Shown: positions 24,655 to 31,613 of the stretch, in pieces
Layout: each line of letters opens with the position of its first letter
How positions within the stretch are numbered: the stretch's first letter is position 1
Origin: a virus
Virus record (IMG/VR): IMGVR_UViG_3300025674_000059
Coordinates: 1 to 52,782 of that record
Reading direction: 5' to 3' (one strand)
Length of the DNA stretch: 52,782 nucleotides
Notes under the pieces: generated by a model
What the model saw: only the letters and a program-made list of their open reading frames with translations
Database searches by the model: none
Told to the model about the DNA's origin: nothing
Program-made: the position numbers and the translations under genes

Positions 24655-26491
24655 AAGCGATTGGATAGCTCCGCAAGTTTTACCTAAGTTCGACCCACAC
24701 GAAACGCTCGCGGTCGATTTAGAAACTTACGACCCCAACTTGATAAACCGTGGCCCAGGATGGGCAACGGGTGACGGCTACGTTGTCGGGATCGCTATCG
24801 CATCAGATTCATGGTCAGGGTATTTACCGATACGGCACGAAAACGGTGGCAACTTAGAGGAAGAAGTTGTCCTACGCTGGCTCAAAAGAACCTTTGAAAA
24901 TCATAAAGGTACGATGGTTTTCCATAATGCACTTTATGATGTTGGCTGGCTAAAACGTGAAGGTGTAGAACTAACGTGTAGGTTGCGCGATACGATGTTT
25001 GCAGCGCCATTGTTAGATGAAAACCGACGGTCATACTCGTTAAACAACTTAGGTAAGGATTTATTAGCTGAGGAAAAAGACGAAACGCTACTCGAGATGG
25101 CAGCAAAAGCGTGGGGCGTAAACGCAAAGAGCGGCATGTGGTCGCTCCCAGCGAAGTATGTGGGGCCGTATGCGGAACAGGATGCAGTCCTAACACTACG
25201 CCTGTGGAAGACGCTAGGGAAGCGTATAGAGGCCGAGGGGCTACAGAAGATATTCGACCTAGAGTGCGACCTTATACCGCTGCTGATCGAGATGCGATGG
25301 CGTGGCGTTCGGATCGACACGGCCCGAGCAGAGCAAGCCTCGGAGCAAATGTCTAAGAAAGAACAGCAACTACTCGTAGAGATTAAGAGACGGTTCGGTA
25401 TCAACGTAGATATTTGGGCGAGCGCGTCAATACAAAAAGCGTTCGACGCCAATGACTTATGGTATCCACATACCGAGAAAGGCGCACCAAGTTTCCAAGG
25501 CCCGTGGTTAGAAGCTCACGACCACGACCTCCCGAAGATGATTGTTGAAGCTCGACGTATCAATAAAGCTCGGACTACGTTTATCGAAGGAGCGATCCTA
25601 GAGTATTCTCACAACGGTCGGATACACGCTGAAGCTCACCCGCTAAAGAATGATGGTGGCGGTACAGTAACAGGACGGTTTAGTTACTCGAACCCAAATC
25701 TTCAGCAAGTTCCTGCGAGAGACCCAGAGATCGGTAAACTGATTCGTTCTTTGTTTATCCCCGAAGAAGGAGCAACGTGGGGGGTATTCGATTACTCTCA
25801 ACAAGAGCCTCGGATTACCGTACATTATTCGTCGCTACTCGGACTCGAGGGAGCCGCTGACGCGGTAAATGCGTATTCTAACGAAGGAGCTGACTTTCAC
25901 CAGATCGTAGCGGATATGGCGGGTATCCCCCGCAAACAAGCTAAGAATATCAATCTTGGCTTAACGTATGGGATGGGCCGCGAAAAGCTCATTAAAGAAC
26001 TAGGACTAGAGTCAGACGAAGCTGGGAAACTACTCGACTTATACCATAGCCGCGTTCCTTTTATCCGAGGGATACAAAACATGTGTACTCGGATGGCAGA
26101 ACAGCGCGGGTATATAACAACACTCGGTGGTCGTAAATGCCATTTCGATTTATGGGAGCCGGTCGGATATTTACATGGGGAAAAACAAACGCCGTTACCC
26201 AGACAAGAAGCGGTAGATAAGTATGGTGATAACCTCAAGCGGTCGTTTACATACAAGGCACTAAACAAGCTGATCCAAGGATCGGCTGCAGATATGACGA
26301 AACTCGCTATGCGTGATTTGTGGAAAGAAGGATTAGTTCCGCATATTGGTATACATGACGAACTCGACTATTCGATTTTTAATAAAGAACAATCAGACAT
26401 GGTGATCGATAAGATGGTCAACTGTGTCGATTTAAAAGTTCCACTAGTAGTGGATTACGAAACCGGAATAAATTGGGGTGAAGCTAAATGA
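24629..26491 (+). CDS. polA: DNA polymerase I (family A) with 3'-5' exonuclease
   Basis: A 620-residue replicative polymerase. Exonuclease motifs: DLET (30-33), FHNALYDVGW (98-107) and YAEQD (181-185). Polymerase motif A is VFDYSQQEPR with D388. The O-helix is RKQAKNINLGLTYG (435-448), aligning K439 with E. coli K758 and Y447 with Y766, while the residue equivalent to F762 is Leu443. Motif C is HDE (576-578). No 5'-3' exonuclease domain. AGGAGG (24615-24620) lies 8 bases before ATG 24629. Leu at the 762 position is a recognised subtype among virioplankton polymerases, with ideas linking it to fidelity and life style. Confidence 0.95.
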   Translation: MQIPLIQPESDWIAPQVLPKFDPHETLAVDLETYDPNLINRGPGWATGDGYVVGIAIASDSWSGYLPIRHENGGNLEEEVVLRWLKRTFENHKGTMVFHNALYDVGWLKREGVELTCRLRDTMFAAPLLDENRRSYSLNNLGKDLLAEEKDETLLEMAAKAWGVNAKSGMWSLPAKYVGPYAEQDAVLTLRLWKTLGKRIEAEGLQKIFDLECDLIPLLIEMRWRGVRIDTARAEQASEQMSKKEQQLLVEIKRRFGINVDIWASASIQKAFDANDLWYPHTEKGAPSFQGPWLEAHDHDLPKMIVEARRINKARTTFIEGAILEYSHNGRIHAEAHPLKNDGGGTVTGRFSYSNPNLQQVPARDPEIGKLIRSLFIPEEGATWGVFDYSQQEPRITVHYSSLLGLEGAADAVNAYSNEGADFHQIVADMAGIPRKQAKNINLGLTYGMGREKLIKELGLESDEAGKLLDLYHSRVPFIRGIQNMCTRMAEQRGYITTLGGRKCHFDLWEPVGYLHGEKQTPLPRQEAVDKYGDNLKRSFTYKALNKLIQGSAADMTKLAMRDLWKEGLVPHIGIHDELDYSIFNKEQSDMVIDKMVNCVDLKVPLVVDYETGINWGEAK

Positions 26492-26700
26492 TGCGAATAC
26501 AAAGTCTTTCGCAAGAAGATATCGCGAAAAACGAAGAAACGTATAAACAAATTTTTCAGTTATATGATAGTGGTACGATGACTCTTAAAGAGATCGGGCA
26601 GATCTATAACGTAAGTAAGCAGCGAATCTGGCAGATCGTAAAGAAAGTTCAAAAAGGCAATGGAGACTACTACCATGAGCACCGGAATAAAGGAAGTTAA
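26488..26700 (+). CDS. Small HTH protein resembling sigma70 region 4
   Basis: A 70-residue protein. Residues about 31-53 (TLKEIGQIYNVSKQRIWQI) closely follow sigma70 region 4.2 (T-L-x-E-I/V-G-x-x-x-x-V-S-x-x-R-I-x-Q-I), the part that contacts the -35 element. There is no region 2, so it is not a full sigma factor. It could bind the repeated TTTACT element or act on host RNA polymerase. ATGA overlap with the polymerase stop shows it belongs to the same transcript. The HTH is clear; its target is inference. Confidence 0.7.
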   Translation: MMRIQSLSQEDIAKNEETYKQIFQLYDSGTMTLKEIGQIYNVSKQRIWQIVKKVQKGNGDYYHEHRNKGS

Positions 26701-27004
26701 AATGTTTGGGAGCGGTGAGTTTGAGATCCAGTGCGATGAAGAACAAGTAAAAGTGATTTTCGACACGATTAACGAATGGTTAGAAGAGATGCGTGGAGAC
26801 GGCGATGTCGATATGATGGACGTATACAAAGCTATGGTGTTCGTCGGATCAGTAAACCTGATCCACCTTTTAAATTATACGATCGAAGAAGCGGATGAGA
26901 TGATGGACGAAGTTAGAGCTAACGCTTTTGAACTGTTAGAAATATTCGGGGATCGAGAGAGTATTCTTGAAAAGATTTCTGAAGACGGAATGATTAAACA
27001 CTAA
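26675..27004 (+). CDS. Acidic helical protein, unknown
   Basis: Start chosen at ATG 26675, with GGAG at 26662-26665; ATG 26660 lies too close to that site, and ATG 26702 after AGGAAG is an alternative. About 109 residues, acidic and Met-rich, with a helix pair (EEADEMMDEVRANAFELLEI). No recognised domain. It overlaps the HTH gene and touches the following small membrane protein gene by a shared taATG. Position between HTH protein and nuclease suggests an early accessory function. Confidence 0.55.
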   Translation: MSTGIKEVKMFGSGEFEIQCDEEQVKVIFDTINEWLEEMRGDGDVDMMDVYKAMVFVGSVNLIHLLNYTIEEADEMMDEVRANAFELLEIFGDRESILEKISEDGMIKH

Positions 27005-27114
27005 TGAAACCCAAACGCGATGATGTAATCACGGGGATACTCGTAGGTATTTCGATCATCATCGGGATATATCTTCTTAGTTTCGTATTACAGATGCTGA
27101 TAACGTATGGCTAA
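27004..27114 (+). CDS. 36-residue single-span membrane peptide
   Basis: ATG 27004 shares one base with the preceding TAA and the TAA at 27112-27114 overlaps the next gene by 8 bases. The peptide starts with a short charged end (KPKRDD), then one hydrophobic helix of about 20 residues (VGISIIIGIYLLSFVLQML), and ends TYG. The perfect fit between two coupled genes and the positive-then-hydrophobic topology argue that it is translated. Function unknown. Confidence 0.55.
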   Translation: MKPKRDDVITGILVGISIIIGIYLLSFVLQMLITYG

Positions 27115-27496
27115 AGAATCACAGTTCTGGTCTCTAATGAAACCGCATATCCCTAACGAAGCTCATGTTCAGCGGATCGAGACTGGCGGAACAGGGAAGG
27201 GAGTGCCGGACGTAAACTATTGTCAGAACGGCAAAGAGATCTGGATCGAACTTAAATCGATCAAAGGCAATAAGTCTGAGCTAAGTCCATTCCAGATCGC
27301 TTGGCTTTATAACCGAGCCAAAGCAGGCGGCAACTGTTTCGTACTGATTAGAAAGAATAGAGAGATAAAATTATTCCAGCCGACTGAGCTAAAAGAGATA
27401 CAAGAGCTTAATTGGAAAAGCGAGTCTGCCGTTACTCTGGAGGCTCCGTACGATTGGAAAACCCTGTTTACTTTTATCTTTAAGGCGTCGCGTTAG
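27107..27496 (+). CDS. VRR-NUC-type nuclease
   Basis: A 129-residue PD-(D/E)xK-fold nuclease. GVPDVNYCQNGKEIWIELKSIKG (about 32-54) gives the catalytic Asp and the E-x-K pair. LSPFQIAWLYNRAKAGGNCFVLIR supplies the conserved Q and the following strand of VRR-NUC proteins. Phage members are implicated in branched-DNA processing or replication-linked nicking. The last base of the stop begins another promoter-like element, so this gene closes the replication operon. Confidence 0.8.
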   Translation: MAKESQFWSLMKPHIPNEAHVQRIETGGTGKGVPDVNYCQNGKEIWIELKSIKGNKSELSPFQIAWLYNRAKAGGNCFVLIRKNREIKLFQPTELKEIQELNWKSESAVTLEAPYDWKTLFTFIFKASR

Positions 27497-27533
27497 TGCT
27501 TTACTTTCGTAACCCTCGCGGCTAAAGTATTAA
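27496..27533 (+). promoter_or_regulatory. TTTACT-N22-TATTAA promoter-like element
   Basis: GTGCTTTACTTTCG with TTTACT at 27500-27505, then exactly 22 bases to TATTAA at 27528-27533. It begins on the stop codon of the nuclease gene. Confidence 0.7.
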
Positions 27534-27535
27534 AA

Positions 27536-27556
27536 GTAGCGCCGTGACAGCGTTAC
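27536..27556 (+). promoter_or_regulatory. Leader hairpin after the promoter-like element
   Basis: GTAGCGC (27536-27542) pairs with GCGTTAC (27550-27556) through one G-U pair, loop of 7. TTTAGAAAG and then AAAGGAG follow before ATG 27595. Confidence 0.5.
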
Positions 27557-27594
27557 GAACATTTAGAAAGTAGAACTTACAAAGGAGACTACCC

Positions 27595-28611
27595 ATGGTA
27601 GCAGCAGTAGAAAGTATGGCGTGGACAGGCCAAGTGCCTTGGCACGGCGAAGGCGTGGAAGTTGACGGTACGTTAACACCCCATGAGATGATGGTCGCCG
27701 CCGGTCTAGACTGGTCGGTAGACAAGCGTCCTTTATATACGCTGGCGCGGCCCGTTAGCGAATACGAAAAAGACGCTGACGGTAATATCATTCTTGACGA
27801 GGTTATGGAACACCCTGACCGCTTTAGTATTATGCGCGATAGCGACAATACGATCCTCGGTACTTGTTCACAAGATTACCAACCTATCCAAAACGAACGT
27901 ATCTTCGACTTCTTCCAGAAGTTTGCTAAACACGCCAACATCTCTATGGAGACGGCGGGTAGCTTACGAGGCGGTAAGGATATCTTCGGACTTGCTAAGT
28001 TAAACGATAGCTTCGAACTTCCTGGAGGCGACGAGATCAACGGCTTCGTACTATTTCGTCAGCCACACCAGCCAGGATATGCAATGTCTATACGCGACAC
28101 CGAAGTGCGAGTCGTATGTAGCAATACGTTGCAACTAGCGTTAAAGCAAACAGCAACCGCTGAGTTTCGTATGTCGCACCGTACCGCGTTTGACGATATC
28201 CGAGAGGAGGAAGCCCTTAAAACTATGGGCGCTGTATACGAGCGGCGTGCAGAGTTTAAGGAAGCGGCTGAGTTCTTATCTAAAACGAAAGCTAAAGACG
28301 GTCAGGTTTTAGAGTTTATCTCTAACTTGTACCAACCGAAGCTGTTGGAAGACCACAAGCTCGAAGACGGCCCGTTACGCGATGCGTTCAACAATACCGC
28401 TAAAACGGTGTTTGAAGCGTTAGTCACCTCTCCAGGAGCCGAAGCTAAATCAGCTAAGGGTACATGGTGGGGCGCGGTAAACGCTGTGACGTTTGTTGAA
28501 GACCATCAGCGTACCGGCGAAAACCGTGTATACAACTCGATGTTCGGTAACGCATCAGCGGCTAAGACCAAAGCGTTTAACCTTGCACTTGAATATGCGA
28601 AGGCGGCGTAA
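27595..28611 (+). CDS. DUF932 / TIGR03299 phage-plasmid protein
   Basis: A 338-residue protein that opens with MAWTGQVPWHGEGVEV and contains CSQDYQPIQNERIFDFF, GFVLFRQPHQPG and VRVVCSNTLQLAL, the landmarks of the phage/plasmid-like DUF932 family. The family is widespread on mobile elements and its role is unresolved. It is the first gene after a promoter-like element with a leader hairpin and a good ribosome site (AAAGGAG 27583-27589). Strong separate expression of a conserved mobile-element protein suggests an early host-take-over or DNA-handling task; that part is speculation. Confidence 0.85.
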   Translation: MVAAVESMAWTGQVPWHGEGVEVDGTLTPHEMMVAAGLDWSVDKRPLYTLARPVSEYEKDADGNIILDEVMEHPDRFSIMRDSDNTILGTCSQDYQPIQNERIFDFFQKFAKHANISMETAGSLRGGKDIFGLAKLNDSFELPGGDEINGFVLFRQPHQPGYAMSIRDTEVRVVCSNTLQLALKQTATAEFRMSHRTAFDDIREEEALKTMGAVYERRAEFKEAAEFLSKTKAKDGQVLEFISNLYQPKLLEDHKLEDGPLRDAFNNTAKTVFEALVTSPGAEAKSAKGTWWGAVNAVTFVEDHQRTGENRVYNSMFGNASAAKTKAFNLALEYAKAA

Positions 28612-28917
28612 ATGGGCGAAGTAGTTAGATTGCACAATGCGGTAGTTATTGACCAAGAGTTTATTAGTCAGTTGTGGTACTACCTAAACACGCTATCTGA
28701 TCCAGAAGTTATCAATGGAAATCTTTCAGATTTTACTTTGATACAGCAAGGCGCAGCAGAACACTGTTGCGCACTTGCCATAAAGATGGCCGAACAAGAT
28801 TGTGGGCTTGGTGACTCAGTTATTGATCAAGATCGTGAAGCTCTTGAAGAATGGCTGATCCCCGTTAAAGCGTACTTGGAACAAAACGAAACCAGACAGG
28901 AAGGAATTGATTCGTGA
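28612..28917 (+). CDS. Small acidic protein, unknown
   Basis: A 101-residue, mostly helical protein starting directly after the DUF932 stop. It contains a Cys pair in EHCCALAIKMAEQDCG but no complete metal site. Nothing recognised. It overlaps the next gene by 4 bases (GTGA), so it is in the same transcript as DUF932. A ribosome site is not obvious, so it may be translated by coupling. Confidence 0.55.
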   Translation: MGEVVRLHNAVVIDQEFISQLWYYLNTLSDPEVINGNLSDFTLIQQGAAEHCCALAIKMAEQDCGLGDSVIDQDREALEEWLIPVKAYLEQNETRQEGIDS

Positions 28918-29105
28918 AAACTAAAACTCTTACGTTGCCCGAAGATTTACTACAGCTACAAGCTGAACTAACGATTATGCGCAGCGAATGCTTGCGTATG
29001 GCAGATCGTTGTCAAAGACTAGCTAAGTATTTCTCCCCAGTTGAAGAACCTGAGATGTTCGATACTGGTGAGCCAACATCAGCGTATGTCAACCAAGATC
29101 GGTAA
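28914..29105 (+). CDS. 63-residue coiled-coil protein
   Basis: The start is GTG 28914, with AGGAAGGAATT just upstream and GTGA overlap with the preceding stop. A Leu/Arg helix covers residues 8-43 (LPEDLLQLQAELTIMRSECL), then an acidic tail. Nothing recognised. A promoter-like element begins 11 bases after its stop. Confidence 0.5.
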   Translation: MKTKTLTLPEDLLQLQAELTIMRSECLRMADRCQRLAKYFSPVEEPEMFDTGEPTSAYVNQDR

Positions 29106-29115
29106 ATCTAAATAC

Positions 29116-29152
29116 TGCTTTACTTTCGGTAGTGTCCGTAGTAAAGTAGTAA
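29116..29152 (+). promoter_or_regulatory. TTTACT-N22-TAGTAA promoter-like element
   Basis: TGCTTTACTTTCGG with TTTACT at 29119-29124 and TAGTAA at 29147-29152, exactly 22 bases apart. The inner GTAGTAAAG resembles the copy at 20740. Confidence 0.7.
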
Positions 29153-29157
29153 ACATG

Positions 29158-29171
29158 CTGGTAAAAACCAG
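29158..29171 (+). promoter_or_regulatory. Leader hairpin with AAAA loop
   Basis: CTGGT (29158-29162), AAAA, ACCAG (29167-29171), just after the TAGTAA box. TTAGAAAG follows and then a second ATAGAAAGGAG before ATG 29209. Confidence 0.55.
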
Positions 29172-29208
29172 TTAGAAAGTATAACGTCATCATAGAAAGG
29201 AGAATGAC

Positions 29209-29595
29209 ATGACGATAGTCAAAAAAGAAGCAGCCCCAGCTGCGCCAAAGAAGCCTGCCGCTAAGAAAGTAGCTAAGGTATCTGCGATTAAAGTAACGAA
29301 AGCACCAGCCGCGAGTCGTGGTCGTGCTGCACAGCACTTTAAGTACACGGGCAAACAACTCGGGGAGACTACTGTCAAAACCCCGCAGTTCCAAGCCTTG
29401 ATTATTTCAATGCAAGACATTGAAGCTGCAGAGTTTAATCGTGACGATTTTACGATGCAGCAAGTTGCTGATCTAGGTGTTCAGGAAGGACATATCAGTA
29501 TGCCGAATACTAAAAACCCAGAAAAGCAGAAAAAGCGAATTATCGCTTGCTACAAAAAAGCCCTGATCGATGAAGGGTTTATCGTACAGCTTTAA
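29209..29595 (+). CDS. Basic Lys/Ala/Pro-tailed protein, possible DNA binder
   Basis: A 128-residue protein. Residues 1-40 are almost wholly Lys, Ala, Pro and Val (PAAPKKPAAKKVAKV), like a histone H1 or HU-type tail. The remainder is a compact charged domain ending CYKKALIDEGFIVQL that I do not recognise; its helical spacing could fit a winged helix. The basic tail suggests nucleic-acid binding, perhaps as an early regulator or nucleoid protein. It has its own promoter-like element, leader hairpin and AGAAAGGAG site, and is followed by a strong hairpin. Confidence 0.6.
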   Translation: MTIVKKEAAPAAPKKPAAKKVAKVSAIKVTKAPAASRGRAAQHFKYTGKQLGETTVKTPQFQALIISMQDIEAAEFNRDDFTMQQVADLGVQEGHISMPNTKNPEKQKKRIIACYKKALIDEGFIVQL

Positions 29596-29602
29596 TTTGA
29601 TC

Positions 29603-29618
29603 GGGGGCTACGGCCCCC
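29603..29618 (+). terminator. Stable UACG-loop hairpin (weak or non-canonical terminator)
   Basis: GGGGGC (29603-29608), TACG, GCCCCC (29613-29618): a six-pair GC stem closed by C-G around a UNCG tetraloop, one of the most stable RNA loops. No T run follows, and CTCAGGAG lies just after, so it may protect or partition mRNA rather than end it. Confidence 0.6.
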
Positions 29619-29640
29619 ATAACTCTCAGGAGAAAGTAGA

Positions 29641-30333
29641 ATGAAGATTGCACCGATACCAAAAAGGCTGCATTCCCGCTCCATGGTTATATACACCGCG
29701 ATGGAGAATTTGAATGGTTCAGCGACTCGCTTAGAGTTGTATAAAGAATGTCGGAGGATTTGGGCTGAGATAGCTCAAGAGAAACCACCGTCAACGGTAG
29801 ATCAGTTTCAAAAAATACTGACCGCCTCAGCGATATCCCAAGGATACCTTGTTCGACAGAGCAGTCGAGGAACTAAGAACCCTGTTTACACTTTTGCAGC
29901 GTATGAAGTTTTTAGAAGTAAAGCCGAACCCGCGCTGTTATCACGGACGATGTACACTCTTTCGAAGGTCGAAAATGGAGAGCAAGTTATAAGCCCACAG
30001 CGTGTCGAAAAACTTGAGCGTATCCTCGAAGATCCGAGTTCAGAACTTCCGCCACCACGCGAGTGGTCGATAAAACGAGATACGCCTAAGCATTCGCAAC
30101 AGGCTGTAAAAGAAGCCGCTGAAAAAGCTGCAGAAAAACTAGAGCCGCCGAGCGATATACAAGAGATGTTGCAAAATATCGACAAAATTATCGACCGGCA
30201 AAAACCATCGCAGATTACAGTAACCCCGTCAAAGTTAGAAGTACCGATTTGGCCAGCCGTTATTGGAGTTTCGATAGCAGGGATCGCTATACTCGTAGCG
30301 GTATCGTTAAGCGTCCTAGCTTTCGTAGGTTAG
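29641..30333 (+). CDS. Membrane-anchored protein with winged-helix-like N-terminus
   Basis: A 230-residue protein. Residues about 10-90 alternate helices with a short beta hairpin (SQGYLVRQSSRGTKNPVYTF), as in a winged helix. A charged, Pro-rich linker with an Ala/Glu helix follows (about 150-205). The last 27 residues are a hydrophobic anchor (IGVSIAGIAILVAVSLSVL). So the soluble part would face the cytoplasm at the membrane. The function is unknown; a DNA- or RNA-binding domain tethered to the membrane is unusual. AGGAGAAAG precedes the ATG. The stop runs into the next promoter-like element. Confidence 0.6.
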   Translation: MKIAPIPKRLHSRSMVIYTAMENLNGSATRLELYKECRRIWAEIAQEKPPSTVDQFQKILTASAISQGYLVRQSSRGTKNPVYTFAAYEVFRSKAEPALLSRTMYTLSKVENGEQVISPQRVEKLERILEDPSSELPPPREWSIKRDTPKHSQQAVKEAAEKAAEKLEPPSDIQEMLQNIDKIIDRQKPSQITVTPSKLEVPIWPAVIGVSIAGIAILVAVSLSVLAFVG

Positions 30334-30370
30334 TGCTTTACTTTCGGGGTAGTCGCCGCTACGTTATTAA
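30333..30370 (+). promoter_or_regulatory. TTTACT-N22-TATTAA promoter-like element
   Basis: GTGCTTTACTTTCGGGG with TTTACT at 30337-30342, 22 bases, then TATTAA at 30365-30370. It begins on the last base of the preceding stop. Confidence 0.7.
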
Positions 30371-30384
30371 TAACGGCGCTACCC
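30347..30384 (+). repeat. Inverted repeat spanning the TA box
   Basis: GGGTAG-T-CGCCG (30347-30358) pairs with CGGCG-CTACCC (30374-30384), one bulge. The loop holds the TATTAA box, so this copy could act as a DNA operator as well as an RNA hairpin. TTAGAAAGGAG follows. Confidence 0.55.
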
Positions 30385-30409
30385 GCGCCCCGATTAGAAA
30401 GGAGAACAT

Positions 30410-30652
30410 ATGACACTTATCACACCAGTTAAAAAGCTAGAACAGCTTTCACCAACGCCCGAACAAGACAAAGCACTTGTAAAGGTATTCGAACAACACG
30501 TGCTGGACAGCCAGCACCCAGACTTTGCGTATATGACGTTTACCGACTGGATCGTTAAAGACGTACATAAAGCAATGTACGACGATTGCATTATGGCTGC
30601 TGTACCAGATATGTGGCTAGGTATTGAAACAGACGGATATACCCACTCATGA
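30410..30652 (+). CDS. 80-residue protein, unknown
   Basis: A short helical protein with an aromatic/acidic centre (QHPDFAYMTFTDWIVKDVHKAMYDD). Not recognised. ATTAGAAAGGAG before the ATG and an ATGA overlap with the next gene show it heads a two-gene unit under its own promoter-like element. Confidence 0.55.
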   Translation: MTLITPVKKLEQLSPTPEQDKALVKVFEQHVLDSQHPDFAYMTFTDWIVKDVHKAMYDDCIMAAVPDMWLGIETDGYTHS

Positions 30653-31020
30653 GTGCGGTAATCGTAGACGACGGTACGTTAGATACCGTCGTAGAATATG
30701 ACGGTAGGCGCATTCGATATGATACCGCTTACCGTTATTCGTTCGATTCTGATAGGGAGTTTTTAGATGCAGCATTTAAAGATTTTTATGACGACCAAAC
30801 GGATCAGCTTGACGCGATTTATGAATCGTTACCGCCCGATATCACGCTCTGCTACAACGACGATTGTCGTTGCTGGAAAACCCCCGACGAACATCTTGAG
30901 GGTTATGCAGTCGTTAAATGTTTGATGGGCTGTAGCGATTACAGAGTGCTCTATAAAGAGTTACCGAAAATTACGGACGCGATGTGGAGCAGATTACAAC
31001 TCGAAGCATCCGATACATGA
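30649..31020 (+). CDS. Acidic protein with a Cys cluster, unknown
   Basis: A 123-residue acidic protein starting at an ATGA overlap. It contains YNDDCRCWKTPDEH and VKCLMGCSDY, giving C-x-C and C-x3-C spacings that could bind a metal, but no family is recognised. It ends the two-gene unit; the 186 bases after it hold no convincing gene. Confidence 0.5.
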   Translation: MSAVIVDDGTLDTVVEYDGRRIRYDTAYRYSFDSDREFLDAAFKDFYDDQTDQLDAIYESLPPDITLCYNDDCRCWKTPDEHLEGYAVVKCLMGCSDYRVLYKELPKITDAMWSRLQLEASDT

Positions 31021-31206
31021 TTTGTACGGGGGACATACGGCTCAGGCGACTGGTAGCGTCAGGGGGTTTTCCTCTCTCCTACTGGAGAGTTTTACGAGAA
31101 ATAGGTTCGATGAAGTGCAAGCCCCCAGCGGCAAACGTAGCTCTGTCGTTTTGAACTTGCCAATCGAACCAACTACCAGATTTACTTATTTACAAAGGAG
31201 AAATGT
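31021..31206 (+). other. Non-coding leader region with hairpin
   Basis: 186 bases between two genes. A 62-codon frame here has an unusual composition and no ribosome site, so I do not call it. The segment contains CTCTCC-TACT-GGAGAG (31074-31089), G runs at 31028-31032 and 31062-31066 and a C run near 31125, which could pair over distance. It ends in AAAGGAG before ATG 31207. It may be a structured 5' leader. I tried to fold a tRNA because of a GGTTCGA stretch and found no consistent cloverleaf. Confidence 0.4.
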
Positions 31207-31380
31207 ATGAACGATTGTGTTCTATGTGGCGACGAGATCGACGTTCAAGCGAACGGTTGGGCCGGTGGCCATAACGCGCAGCCTTTGGCTGACGGACAAT
31301 GTTGCAGTAGTTGTAACAGCCTAGTCATTATCGCTCGAATGCAGCAAGCACGAGAGTATGCAGAGGAGGCCGTATCATGA
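31207..31380 (+). CDS. 57-residue zinc-ribbon protein
   Basis: Begins MNDCVLCGDEID. Cys pairs C-V-L-C near the N-terminus and C-C-S-S-C in GQCCSSCNSLV form a CxxC ... CxxC zinc ribbon, with GGHNAQPL between them. The same layout (CxxCG, NNAxPL, GxCCxxCN) occurs in small conserved proteins of bacteria and phages. Start ATG 31207 after AAAGGAG; the nearby ATG at 31203 is out of frame. The stop overlaps the next start (ATGA). Confidence 0.7.
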   Translation: MNDCVLCGDEIDVQANGWAGGHNAQPLADGQCCSSCNSLVIIARMQQAREYAEEAVS

Positions 31381-31613
31381 TCGATATAGACCGCGCACGC
31401 GAATTAAGTGACGCTCGAGAAATCGAACGTATCTACGGTGGTGAAGAACCAGAGCGTAAGGAGTACATAGTTCAAGTTGAGTTTTTTGTCCAAGCGTATA
31501 GCGAAGACGATGCGAAAGAACGTGTTACAGATATTATGCCGGACTACCACAAATCTACGATAGATGCGGAAGATATCATTGATTGGGATATTTTGAAGGT
31601 AGAGGAATCATGA
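31377..31613 (+). CDS. 78-residue acidic protein
   Basis: A small acidic protein with a strand-rich middle (KEYIVQVEFFVQAYSEDDAKER) of the kind seen in ferredoxin-like or DpnD/PcfM-type small proteins. Not firmly recognised. ATGA overlaps on both sides tie it to the zinc-ribbon gene and the next gene, so the three are read together. Confidence 0.5.
   Translation: MIDIDRARELSDAREIERIYGGEEPERKEYIVQVEFFVQAYSEDDAKERVTDIMPDYHKSTIDAEDIIDWDILKVEES

Noticed and set aside
24882-25452. Minus-strand frames opposite the DNA polymerase gene
   Set aside because: Mirror images of a strongly conserved coding sequence with all polymerase motifs on the plus strand.
31080-31190. Possible tRNA, from a GGTTCGA stretch and a CCA
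   Set aside because: No acceptor, D, anticodon and T stems could be paired consistently on either strand.
31022-31210. 62-codon frame between two early genes
   Set aside because: No ribosome site at its start, Ser/Arg-rich shadow-like composition, and it covers a hairpin-rich leader; treated as non-coding.
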